Assembly: GCA_005877655.1 (NCBI GenBank)
Contig: VBOC01000183.1
Span: 1 to 12,976 of the forward strand
Origin: Ignavibacteria bacterium
GTDB lineage: Bacteria > Bacteroidota > Ignavibacteria > UBA10030 > SZUA-254
DNA: 12,976 bases
Direction: 5' to 3'
Made by a program: the position numbers and the translations under genes. Of the stretch, positions 1 through 6,780 are shown one piece after another (the stretch's first letter is position 1; the number at the start of each line of letters is the position of its first letter). The notes beneath the pieces are model-generated. The model worked only from the letters and a program-made list of their open reading frames with translations, had not been told where the DNA came from and made no database searches.

Positions 1-2
1 AG

Positions 3-872
3 CTCGGGGCGGATGTCATGTACCGGGGTTCATCGCTCAACTATCCGAACGCATCGCAATCGCCGTCACTGTTGGGAATCTCCGCCGTCGCCCGCTGGAA
101 AGTTTCGGACGAAAGGTCTGTCCGGGCGGGCGGTCTGTATCACAACGGATCGGGCAGCGACGGCTTGAGCACGACACTCGTTGCCCCGACCGCGATTCTG
201 CAGTGGAAGGCAAGCCAGGACCGGGAGTGGATCTTTTGGTTTCAGCCCGAGGTCCATCTCACGACCTACGATGAGCACATCAGGGAAAATCCCTATCTCG
301 TCCGGGAGATCCTCCTCCGCCCGGAGAAAAGGCCGATTCGCATCGGCACCGTCCTCTCATTCAGGACGGAACGCGCGGCGATTCAGCTCCGCGGATCGTT
401 TACGCACAGCAGTAATCGGGATATCACGCTTGCCGACAGCGGAAGGATCAGGCTTGAGTACGCCGACGCGGACCAGGTCGCTATAGAAGGATCAGGATCG
501 ATCGAGCTTCCGAGCGGTACGAAGGTGAAATGCACCGGAGTCGTCCAGCCCGGCCACGAGACGGGAACGAGCGTGCAGCTTCCGATGATTCCAATTATAG
601 AATTGAAAGGGCGCGCAGAGCAGGATCTGGCAATTCCGGCCACGCTCTCGGCCTCCGCCGAATATATGAGCCGGCGAAATGTCGACCGCGCCGGCAACCA
701 GACCCTGGGCGATGTCTTGTTGCTCGGCTGCACTCTCTCGACCCGGGCCATTCCACGCGCTGTCGTTTCCTTCGAGATAGGCAATTTGCTCAACACCGGC
801 TATGAACTGTGGAGCGGCTATAGCGCCCCCGGAAGGCAGTTCACCCTCGAAGCAAAAATCAACCTGCAATGA
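3..872 (+). CDS. C-terminal part of a TonB-dependent-receptor-like outer-membrane beta-barrel protein (5' end outside window)
   Basis: The frame is open from the left edge, so the gene begins upstream; the ATG at 18 is internal. About 289 residues are visible. They alternate polar and hydrophobic residues with frequent aromatics, as in transmembrane beta strands, for example around REWIFWFQPEVHL. The end, from NLLNTGYELWSGYSAPGR to LEAKINLQ, resembles the last strands of TonB-dependent receptors, where an N-L-x-N-x-x-Y motif precedes a G-R-x-F strand. The likely role is an outer-membrane receptor or transporter; the substrate is unknown because the plug domain is outside the window. The stop TGA (870-872) overlaps an ATG at 869 (ATGA), which points to translational coupling with panC. 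Another barrel family remains possible. Confidence 0.7.
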   Translation, partial: LGADVMYRGSSLNYPNASQSPSLLGISAVARWKVSDERSVRAGGLYHNGSGSDGLSTTLVAPTAILQWKASQDREWIFWFQPEVHLTTYDEHIRENPYLVREILLRPEKRPIRIGTVLSFRTERAAIQLRGSFTHSSNRDITLADSGRIRLEYADADQVAIEGSGSIELPSGTKVKCTGVVQPGHETGTSVQLPMIPIIELKGRAEQDLAIPATLSASAEYMSRRNVDRAGNQTLGDVLLLGCTLSTRAIPRAVVSFEIGNLLNTGYELWSGYSAPGRQFTLEAKINLQ

Positions 873-1680
873 ACGTCATAACGAGTCCGCAGTTCCCACC
901 ATGGGCTATCTCCACGACGGGCATCTCAGCCTGATCCGGTTGGCGGCAACGCACGCCGATTTTATTATAACGACAATTTTCGTCAATCCTGCCCAGTTCG
1001 CGCCGGATGAGGATTTTGAGAAATATCCGCGCGATCCGGGAAAGGACACTGCGCTGGCGGAATCGGCCGGAACCTCAATCCTGTTCATGCCGTCGGTGGA
1101 GGAGATGTATCCCCCCGGCTATCTCACCTATATAGAGGTCGAAAAAATCACGCAAATTCTGGAGGGGAAATTCCGGCCGACTCACTTTCGCGGCGTGACA
1201 ACCGTTGTGGCAAAACTGCTGCATCTCGCCAAGCCACATGTGGCGGTTTTTGGTCAAAAAGACGCCCAGCAGGCGGCCGTGATCAGGAAAATGGCGAAGG
1301 ACCTGAACTTCGATCTCCACATTCTCGTGGGTCCGATCGTCCGCGAGTCGGATGGACTTGCAATGAGTTCCAGGAACATTTATCTTTCTCCCAAGCAGCG
1401 TACGGAGAGCACCGTTCTCTACGGTTCGCTCAAAGAGGCCGAACGGCTCATCTCCAATGGAGAGGTGGCCGGCTCTGTTATCACGGCAGCAATGCGGATG
1501 CTCATCACGTCCCGCTCGTCGGCAAAAATCGATTACATTTCCATAGCGGATGCCGGGACGCTGGAAGAACTGAAAACGATCACTCCCGGCGACTCCGTGC
1601 TCGTGTCGCTCGCGGCACGGATCGGGGGTGTGCGTCTGATCGATAATGTCATCATTCATGTCCCAAGAACCGGCGTGTGA
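802..1680 (+). CDS. panC: Pantoate--beta-alanine ligase (pantothenate synthetase), N-terminus damaged
   Basis: PanC joins pantoate and beta-alanine with ATP to make pantothenate, the CoA precursor, in the cytoplasm. The nucleotidyltransferase HIGH-type motif is in PTMGYLHDGHLSL (895-933), followed by TTIFVNPAQF, GKFRPTHFRGVTTVV, FGQKDAQQ and the KMSKS-like loop AMSSRN (near 1360-1377). The end matches the family (AARIGGVRLIDNV). The 5' end is odd. The in-frame ATG at 802 lies 71 bp inside the preceding barrel gene, and the residues before VPTMG (892) resemble nothing in PanC. The natural start would be the ATG at 869, which overlaps the upstream stop and encodes MNVITSP, but it is out of frame with the body. 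The usual 25 or so residues before VPTMG are squeezed into 23 bases, so roughly 18 codons plus a base appear to be missing. The start at 802 is only the first in-frame ATG; true expression is doubtful. Confidence 0.88.
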   Translation: MNCGAAIAPPEGSSPSKQKSTCNERHNESAVPTMGYLHDGHLSLIRLAATHADFIITTIFVNPAQFAPDEDFEKYPRDPGKDTALAESAGTSILFMPSVEEMYPPGYLTYIEVEKITQILEGKFRPTHFRGVTTVVAKLLHLAKPHVAVFGQKDAQQAAVIRKMAKDLNFDLHILVGPIVRESDGLAMSSRNIYLSPKQRTESTVLYGSLKEAERLISNGEVAGSVITAAMRMLITSRSSAKIDYISIADAGTLEELKTITPGDSVLVSLAARIGGVRLIDNVIIHVPRTGV

Positions 1681-1710
1681 TCACCATCCAAGCCACCCAA
1701 GCTGGCTGTT

Positions 1711-2445
1711 GTGATTCTCGGCGCCGGCAAGGGAACCCGGATCAAAGATCCGGCAATGGCCAAGGTCATGCATGAGCTGCAGGGCAAGCCGATGGTTGAA
1801 TTTGTCGTCGACCTGGCGACCCGCCTGCAGGCGGACCGCACGCTGCTCATCGTCGGATGGCAGAAGGAGGCGATCATCGAACACATTTCCAAGCTCAACC
1901 CGCAAGTCGAGTTCATTGATCAGAAAGAACAGCTGGGCACCGGGCATGCCGTTCAGCAGGCGCGGGCGGCGTTGGAAGGCTTCGACGGCGATATGCTCGT
2001 TCTCTCAGGCGACGTCCCACTGTTGAGCGAGAAGACGGTCAGGGCGCTCATCGGATATCACAGGACGACGGAGGCAGTCGCGACGATTCTTACCGCCGAA
2101 CTCGATGAACCGTCCGGTTATGGCAGGGTGATTCGAAACGAAGACGGAAGCGTCGAGAAGATCGTCGAGCAGAAGGACGCAACGAAGAAAGAACTCCTCG
2201 TGACGGAGATTAATTCCGGCATTTACATGTTCCAAAAAGAGAAGCTGTTCGAGTGCCTCGATCAGCTCGAACCGAATAATGCACAGGGTGAATACTACCT
2301 GACCGATGTGTTCGAAATATTCCGGAAGAAACACCTCAGGGTGTCCGCCGTTAAAGCCATTGACGCCATTGAGGTTATCGGTATCAACGACCGGGAACAG
2401 CTCGAATCGGCACGTATCTTGATGGCGACCCGGGCAACTTCGTAA
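1711..2445 (+). CDS. glmU: Single-domain GlmU-like UDP-N-acetylglucosamine pyrophosphorylase (nucleotidyltransferase)
   Basis: It likely makes UDP-GlcNAc from UTP and GlcNAc-1-phosphate, feeding peptidoglycan and lipid A. Visible GlmU N-domain signatures, counted from the GTG at 1711, are GAGKGTR (4-10), QLGTGHAVQQA (74-84), SGDVPLL (99-105), GYGRVIRNEDGS (136-147), EINSGIYMF (166-174) and GEYYLTDVF (193-201). The protein ends after about 244 residues, so the left-handed beta-helix acetyltransferase half of the 456-residue E. coli enzyme is absent; GlcN-1-P acetylation must come from elsewhere. The GTG start clips the first beta strand: LAVV directly upstream is in frame and family-like, but the only earlier candidate there is CTG (1702), with an in-frame stop at 1678. 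A GTG at 1676 overlaps the panC stop (GTGA) but is in another frame, suggesting a small indel near 1680-1695. A related sugar-phosphate nucleotidyltransferase is the alternative. Confidence 0.8.
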   Translation: MILGAGKGTRIKDPAMAKVMHELQGKPMVEFVVDLATRLQADRTLLIVGWQKEAIIEHISKLNPQVEFIDQKEQLGTGHAVQQARAALEGFDGDMLVLSGDVPLLSEKTVRALIGYHRTTEAVATILTAELDEPSGYGRVIRNEDGSVEKIVEQKDATKKELLVTEINSGIYMFQKEKLFECLDQLEPNNAQGEYYLTDVFEIFRKKHLRVSAVKAIDAIEVIGINDREQLESARILMATRATS

Positions 2446-2449
2446 TGGT

Positions 2450-2478
2450 TTGACTATCACGCCCATTTTGAGTATCAT
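2450..2478 (+). promoter_or_regulatory. Sigma70-type promoter
   Basis: TTGACT (2450-2455) and TATCAT (2473-2478) each match the -35 and -10 consensus at five of six positions and are separated by 17 bp. The expected start of transcription near 2485 lies about 20 bp before the ATG at 2507 of the exported protein gene. The site begins 5 bp after the glmU stop, so the next genes can be transcribed independently of panC-glmU. Confidence 0.5.
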
Positions 2479-2506
2479 TATTATAGAGATGAGAGAAGGT
2501 GTATTG

Positions 2507-2980
2507 ATGAAATTGCTGGTGGCGCTCGCTCTTGGGATGGCTGTTGCCCCATCGAGTTCGACGGCGCAATTAAGATCGCAGGATGAACAACCGCTGAGCG
2601 CCGCGCAATCGCTCGTGCGCCCGACTGCCAGCATCAGCGAATTTCTCGGCTTGTTGAACCCCGATAATTTTATGATGAGGCACAGCTTTTCGTTGAGCTA
2701 TCTTTCGTCGGACGGGCGGGGTATATCGATGGCATCATATACCAACAGCATGTTCTACAAGATCGCCGATCCGCTCAATGTACGATTTGACCTCACGCTG
2801 CAGGGTTCACCCTTCGGCCAGTACGGTTCGCTCAGCCAGACGAGTTTGAACAAGCTGTTCGTGAGCCGTGCGGAATTGAATTACAGGCCCTCCGACAACA
2901 TGTTCCTGAAGCTAGAGTACAATCAGATTCCATTCAACTCCTTCCGCGGATTTTATCCTCCGTACGCACCGTATTACTAG
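2507..2980 (+). CDS. Small exported, probably outer-membrane-associated protein of unknown function
   Basis: I do not recognise a named family. The start at 2507 is chosen because AGAAGGTG lies just upstream and because MKLLVALALGMAVAPSSSTA is a good signal peptide, with likely cleavage after STA (about residue 20). An in-frame ATG at 2489 would add MREGVL. The mature part of about 137 residues carries LNPDNFMMRHSFSLSYLSS, alternating strand-like segments with aromatics, YRPSDNMFLKLEYNQIPF, and a Tyr/Pro-rich tail (FYPPYAPYY). This looks like a short set of beta strands, as in small surface or barrel proteins. It has its own promoter and lies 32-50 bp before a membrane-anchored LytR_C gene, so both may act at the envelope. 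Existence of the gene is well supported; its function is not. Confidence 0.7.
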   Translation: MKLLVALALGMAVAPSSSTAQLRSQDEQPLSAAQSLVRPTASISEFLGLLNPDNFMMRHSFSLSYLSSDGRGISMASYTNSMFYKIADPLNVRFDLTLQGSPFGQYGSLSQTSLNKLFVSRAELNYRPSDNMFLKLEYNQIPFNSFRGFYPPYAPYY

Positions 2981-3030
2981 GGCGATCAGTAAACGGCGTT
3001 GACTTTCGGCGGATGGCGTTTCAAGGTTTA

Positions 3031-3462
3031 ATGGCAAAAACCGTTCTCAACGGCGTCATCGTCGTTCTGGTGTTGACAGTCGGTTATCTGTCCTATTCGT
3101 ACATCTCCAGGGGAGCAAACAGTCCTCCTCCTTCTCCCCCTCCGGCGGAACAGCCGAAGCCCCAGAAAATCATCCAGCTCGATCTCCTGAACGGCTCCGG
3201 CGCCAGGGGTGTCGCGGCGAAATTCATGAACTATCTCCGGGGGCGCGGGTTCGATGTCGTTGAGATGAAAAATTACAAGGTGTCCAATATTCCGCGCACG
3301 CTTGTCGTCGATCGTGTCGGCAATCGTGCCGCCGCGCAGCGAATTGCATCGGCGCTCGGCATCTCCGAGAGGAACGTGATCCAACAAATCAATCCCGATT
3401 ATTTCGTCGATGTCTCAGTGATCATCGGAGGCGATTACTCATCGCTGCAGCCCCTGCATTAA
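3031..3462 (+). CDS. Membrane-anchored LytR C-terminal (LytR_C) domain protein
   Basis: The 143-residue product has one N-terminal membrane segment (about residues 5-25), a proline-rich linker (SPPPSPPPAEQPKP, 31-44), and a C-terminal domain beginning IIQLDLLNGSGARGVAAK. The NGSG-x-x-G-x-A pattern, followed by LRGRGFDVV and a final INPDYFVDVSVIIGGDY, is typical of the LytR_C domain found behind LytR-CpsA-Psr proteins or alone. The topology implies a periplasmic domain; a role at the cell wall is inferred from the family. The ATG at 3031 is preferred because AAGGTT precedes it; the ATG at 3013 would add six residues. In FCB genomes such genes are often found close to rsfS, as here. Confidence 0.75.
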   Translation: MAKTVLNGVIVVLVLTVGYLSYSYISRGANSPPPSPPPAEQPKPQKIIQLDLLNGSGARGVAAKFMNYLRGRGFDVVEMKNYKVSNIPRTLVVDRVGNRAAAQRIASALGISERNVIQQINPDYFVDVSVIIGGDYSSLQPLH

Positions 3463-3574
3463 GAGTTTTGCTTCGCCGCTCTCCTGAAATCGTCGACGGA
3501 TCCTCCCGAAAGAAAGCAGGGCGGTTTCATCCATTATCCGAAACGGCGATGACGGACAATCCCACCGAGGCATT

Positions 3575-3967
3575 TTGAGACCGAAGACGCTCGCGAAGAG
3601 GATTGCGCGGTTCGCGCTGAGCAAGAAAGCCAGCGATGTTACGATCATGGATCTCCGGAAGCTGACGGACATGACTGATTTCTTCGTGATTTGTTCGGCG
3701 GATTCAGACGTTCAGGTGAAGGCCGTCGCCGACAGCGTTGCAGACGGGACGCAACAGATCGGCATCAGCGCCTGGCACACGGAAGGCCTGACGCACCGGC
3801 AGTGGATTCTGCTCGATTACGTCGATGTCGTCGTCCATATCTTCCTTAAGCAAGCCCGGAGATTTTACGGACTGGAAAAGCTCTGGGGGGATGCCGAGGT
3901 GGAAGTGATTCAGGATGAGGTAGTCAAGAAATCCCCACGGAAGTCCCGGCCTGCGAAACAGCCATGA
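3575..3967 (+). CDS. rsfS: Ribosomal silencing factor RsfS (Iojap family)
   Basis: RsfS binds ribosomal protein uL14 and blocks joining of the 30S and 50S subunits when nutrients are scarce. Family landmarks are LAKRIARFALSKKASDV, LRKLTDMTDFFVICSADSDV, the WHTEG block and LLDYVDVVVHIF followed by FYGLEKLWGDA. The length (130 residues) is normal, with a basic tail (KSPRKSRPAKQP). The start is a TTG at 3575 with GAGG four bases upstream. An ATG at 3549 gives MTDNPTEAF and then stops at 3576-3578; one extra base in the T run (3573-3576) would fuse it to RPKTLAKR in a family-like way, so a one-base loss is possible. The stop overlaps the argS start (ATGA at 3964-3967). Confidence 0.92.
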   Translation: MRPKTLAKRIARFALSKKASDVTIMDLRKLTDMTDFFVICSADSDVQVKAVADSVADGTQQIGISAWHTEGLTHRQWILLDYVDVVVHIFLKQARRFYGLEKLWGDAEVEVIQDEVVKKSPRKSRPAKQP

Positions 3968-5598
3968 GGCGGTACCTGAGGGAGCGGATCGAATCCTGCC
4001 TCCGCTCATTCGGTCTCCCTGACGCTTCAATCGTTCCTACCTTCGAAAAGCCCCGGGATCCTGCGCACGGAGACCTCACAACAAACGTCGCGATGTCCGC
4101 CTCGAAAATCGTGCGGACGGCTCCTGCCGTGCTCGCCCGGCGCATCATTGAAACGCTTCAGATTGATCGGACTCTTGTCGATCGCGTAGAGGTCGCGGGC
4201 CCGGGCTTCATTAATTTTCATTTCTCCGAGAAGTTTTACCGCGAACAGACCTCTCAGGTATTGAGTCTCGGGCCAAACTTCGGCCGGATCGAAACGGTGA
4301 AACGCACCAAAACCCAGGTCGAGTTTGTCAGCGCCAATCCAACCGGTCCTTTGACGGTGGGTCACGGCCGGGGCGCGGTGTACGGAGATACCGTCGCGCG
4401 TCTCCTGGAATGGACGGGTCATGAGGTCACCAAGGAGTATTATTTCAATAATGCGGGACGCCAGATGCGGATACTTGGAGACTCGGTCCGTCTGAGGTAT
4501 CTCGAGCTCCTGGGCGAGCGCCTGCCCTTTCCCGAAGATTACTATCAGGGAGAATACATCAAAGAAATCGCCGCTCATCTGAAAGAGCAGCATGGTGACA
4601 AGCTCCGCAATGAGCCGGCCGAAGGGATCTTCAAGCAGCAGGCCGAGAAGGAAATCTTCGATGACATCAAGAAAACGTTGAAACGGGTGGGCGTTGTGCA
4701 CGATGTTTTTTACAATGAAAACTCCCTGTACGAAAGCGGGAAGGTGCGCGAGGTGATCGAGGAACTCCGGTCGCGGAACCTCGCCTATGATCTCGAAGGC
4801 GCAGTGTGGTTCAAGGCGACCGAGTTCGGCGGGGAGAAGGATAAAGTCATCGTCAAGAACACGGGAGAGCCCACCTACCGGTTACCCGATATCGCCTATC
4901 ACCGCGAAAAGCTTCGCCGGGGGTTCGATCTTGTGATCGACGTCCTGGGCGCGGATCATGTCGCCACGTATCCCGACGTCCTGGCAGCGCTGAAGGGGCT
5001 GGGGTACGAACCGTCGAAGGTGAAAGTGCTCATCCATCAGTTCGTGACGATCGTCCAGGACGGCGAAGTGGTGAAGATGTCGACCAGGAAGGCGAATTTT
5101 ATCACGCTCGATGAGCTCATCGACGAAGTCGGGAGCGACGTCGTCCGCTATTTCTTCCTCATGCGGGGGATCGACAGTCACCTTAATTTTGACCTGAAGC
5201 TGGCGAAGGAGCAATCGGAACAGAATCCTGTCTATTACCTGCAGTACGCGCACGCGAGAATCGCGAGCATCATCCGGCACGCCGAAAGCCAGGGCGTCGA
5301 TATCAAGGCGGGGCACGACCTCTCCCCGTTGGCCGAGCCCGAAGAGCTCGCCCTTATGAAAATCCTCGCCGAGTTTCCCGACATGGTCGAATCATGCGCG
5401 TCATCCTTCGAGCCGCACCGGCTTGCCGAATACCTCCATGAGCTCGCGGGTTTCTTTCACAAATTCTACCACGTGCACCGCGTCGTCACCGAAGACAAGC
5501 GCCTCACCGCGGCACGGATTGCCCTTTGCCTGGCGACAAAAACGGTGCTTGCGAACGGCTTTGCGATACTGGGGATCAGCGCGCCGGAGAAGATGTAA
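3964..5598 (+). CDS. argS: Arginyl-tRNA synthetase (class I)
   Basis: It charges tRNA-Arg with arginine. The N-terminal Add1 domain (about 1-95) ends in EVAGPGFINFHFS. The catalytic domain begins with VEFVSANPTGPLTVGHGRGA, whose VGHG (132-135) is the HIGH counterpart; the first His position is Thr. KMSTRKA (371-377) is the KMSKS loop, and the DALR anticodon-binding domain ends the protein, with YYLQYAHARI (about 408-417) at its entry. The length of 544 residues is within the family range and I see no gap. The ATG overlaps the rsfS stop (ATGA) and there is no obvious Shine-Dalgarno site, which suggests translational coupling. The TAA at 5596-5598 overlaps a further ATG (TAATG). Confidence 0.96.
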   Translation: MRRYLRERIESCLRSFGLPDASIVPTFEKPRDPAHGDLTTNVAMSASKIVRTAPAVLARRIIETLQIDRTLVDRVEVAGPGFINFHFSEKFYREQTSQVLSLGPNFGRIETVKRTKTQVEFVSANPTGPLTVGHGRGAVYGDTVARLLEWTGHEVTKEYYFNNAGRQMRILGDSVRLRYLELLGERLPFPEDYYQGEYIKEIAAHLKEQHGDKLRNEPAEGIFKQQAEKEIFDDIKKTLKRVGVVHDVFYNENSLYESGKVREVIEELRSRNLAYDLEGAVWFKATEFGGEKDKVIVKNTGEPTYRLPDIAYHREKLRRGFDLVIDVLGADHVATYPDVLAALKGLGYEPSKVKVLIHQFVTIVQDGEVVKMSTRKANFITLDELIDEVGSDVVRYFFLMRGIDSHLNFDLKLAKEQSEQNPVYYLQYAHARIASIIRHAESQGVDIKAGHDLSPLAEPEELALMKILAEFPDMVESCASSFEPHRLAEYLHELAGFFHKFYHVHRVVTEDKRLTAARIALCLATKTVLANGFAILGISAPEKM

Positions 5599-5685
5599 TG
5601 AGAGAAAGAATCTATCAAATGGGAAGTGAGGCGTTTAGTTTGGAAGGACATCAAGGCTATCATCAGCGGGCAAACCGAACGCTAA
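5598..5685 (+). pseudogene. Possible collapsed gene: start and end of an ORF with its middle missing
   Basis: An ATG at 5598 overlaps the argS stop as TAATG and encodes MRERIYQMGSEAF. From 5638 a different frame reads VWKDIKAIISGQTER and stops at 5683-5685, 35 bp before the convergent lpxL-like stop. The first piece resembles N-termini of polysaccharide flippases (M-R-E-K-I-x-x-L-G-x-E-A); the second looks like an ordinary hydrophilic C-terminus. The simplest reading is a coupled gene whose body was deleted around 5631-5640. The 5598 frame does stay open to 5894, but beyond 5720 it only mirrors the minus-strand gene. The flippase identity is a guess from 13 residues. Confidence 0.3.
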
Positions 5686-5720
5686 GCGGCGTGTGCGTCT
5701 CGGTGAACCGTGCGTCAGAA

Positions 5721-6607
5721 TTAACCAGTTTTTTCCGGGGTCATTACAGTTCGAGCACCGTCTTCGAGAACGAGATGGCTCCAGTGCCACCATTGTTCGG
5801 GCGACTGTCGAAGTTCCTGGTACAGGCCGTCCAACCAAAACCGTGTGAGCTGCTCGGGATTTGGCTGGATCCTGCCCGAATATCCCGCATATGAAACTGG
5901 TCTTATGGTGATGCGAGCCCGATGGTTTGCGACTGCCTGGACGCTCGCGTAGAGGACGGCGGGGTAGTGCCTGAGGGCAAGCGCGGCGGGACCGAGATCA
6001 ATCTTGATGGCCGCATCCCCGATCGGAAGCCGGACGCTCTGGGCCTCGCGGCCGGGTACGGAGATGTCAAAGAGGAGGGCAAATATCTCGTTCCTGCCGA
6101 AGGACTCGGCGGCGCCTGTGGAAGCACCCTCCCCGACATAGACGTTTCGAATTCTGAATCGTTCCCGGAGATTGTTCAAATAGAGAGCCGATATCCCTTC
6201 AACGACAGCACCGCCCTCACATGCCACCAATTGCCGAGATGCGAGCCGACGAGCAGGATTCCCTTCCCCCCATTCAGCGCTTCCTTGAGGTGTGCCTCAC
6301 CTTCGAGATCTATCCGTTCCCGAACCTGTTCATCGGTCAAATCGAGCAGCCGAACGAACTCGACTATCAGCCGGCTGATGTATCGCATGTGTGCTTTATT
6401 AAGCCGTCGAATCTGCTCTTCCTTCCAATCCGAGAATACCCTTTTCATGTTCCGCAGCCGGCGCGCTCGCTGGGAGGCGAGAGCAATTCCAACAAGGATC
6501 CGCGACAACTTTTCCGCACGCTCTTCCCTCACGCGGCGCATGATCCACGCCATTACTGCGAAAGCGATCGAGAGAGGAGCCAGAAGAATCCGAATTAAAA
6601 CATTCAT
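5721..6607 (-). pseudogene. LpxL/HtrB-type lipid A late acyltransferase, frame broken in the middle
   Basis: The family adds secondary acyl chains to lipid A at the inner membrane. The first frame (6607 down to about 6176) has an N-terminal membrane segment (VLIRILLAPLSIAFAVMAWI), then EGEAHLKEALNGGKGILL and GSHLGNWW. The second frame (about 6190 down to 5721) continues with LNNLRERFRIRNVYVGEGAS, a GR-containing loop (SVPGREAQSVRLPIGDA), LGPAALALR and the closing SPEQWWHW, as in other members. The two halves join near 6176-6190 only through a frameshift; compared with E. coli LpxL roughly nine residues are also missing there. The catalytic H-x4-D/E motif reads HLGNWW, so the acidic residue is Trp. 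The ATG at 6607 is preferred; a TTG at 6646 would lie in the tandem repeat. It sits downstream of lpxB and an MsbA-like gene, which supports the lipid A role. Confidence 0.75.
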
Positions 6608-6639
6608 AGGGCTGGTGGGACTCTTGTTCGGCCGGTTGT

Positions 6640-6741
6640 TGCTCAAGGCCGGCGGTTGCTCAAGTTTGCGTGCTGCTTAAGTCCGCGTGTTGCTCAACTC
6701 TGCGTGCTGCTTAAGTCTGCGTTCTGCTCAAGGTTGAATGG
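6640..6741. repeat. 17-bp tandem repeat, about 5.5-6 imperfect copies
   Basis: Units begin TGCT(C/T)AA at 6640, 6657, 6674, 6691, 6708 and 6725, exactly 17 bp apart. The consensus is close to TGCTCAAGTCTGCGTGC. The outer units are the most diverged: the first has GGCCGGCGG and the last keeps TGCTCAAGG and then decays. Position 5 changes between C and T. The array fills much of the 173-bp gap between the ABC exporter stop (6781) and the acyltransferase ATG (6607). As 17 is not a multiple of three, it is not a coding repeat. There are no spacers, so it is not CRISPR. It looks like a minisatellite that can change copy number by slippage. Confidence 0.85.
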
Positions 6742-6780
6742 GACACAACGATGGGGCGAGCGGGAGAAATTGAGGGGGGG

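Noticed and set aside
3463..3574. Terminator or small gene in the 112-bp gap before rsfS
   Set aside because: I found no stem with a T run; the only ORF is the nine-codon one at 3549, treated under rsfS.
5526..5894. Plus-strand open frame of 122 codons running from argS into the acyltransferase gene
   Set aside because: Its first part lies inside argS and its last part mirrors the minus-strand acyltransferase; only 5598-5685 is kept as a possible gene remnant.
5922..6680. Long plus-strand open frame (252 codons) opposite the acyltransferase
   Set aside because: It is Arg/Ser-rich with no recognisable motif, and the opposite strand encodes clear LpxL-like sequence over the same bases.
6640..6741. 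CRISPR array
   Set aside because: The 17-bp units are contiguous with no unique spacers and there is no cas gene.
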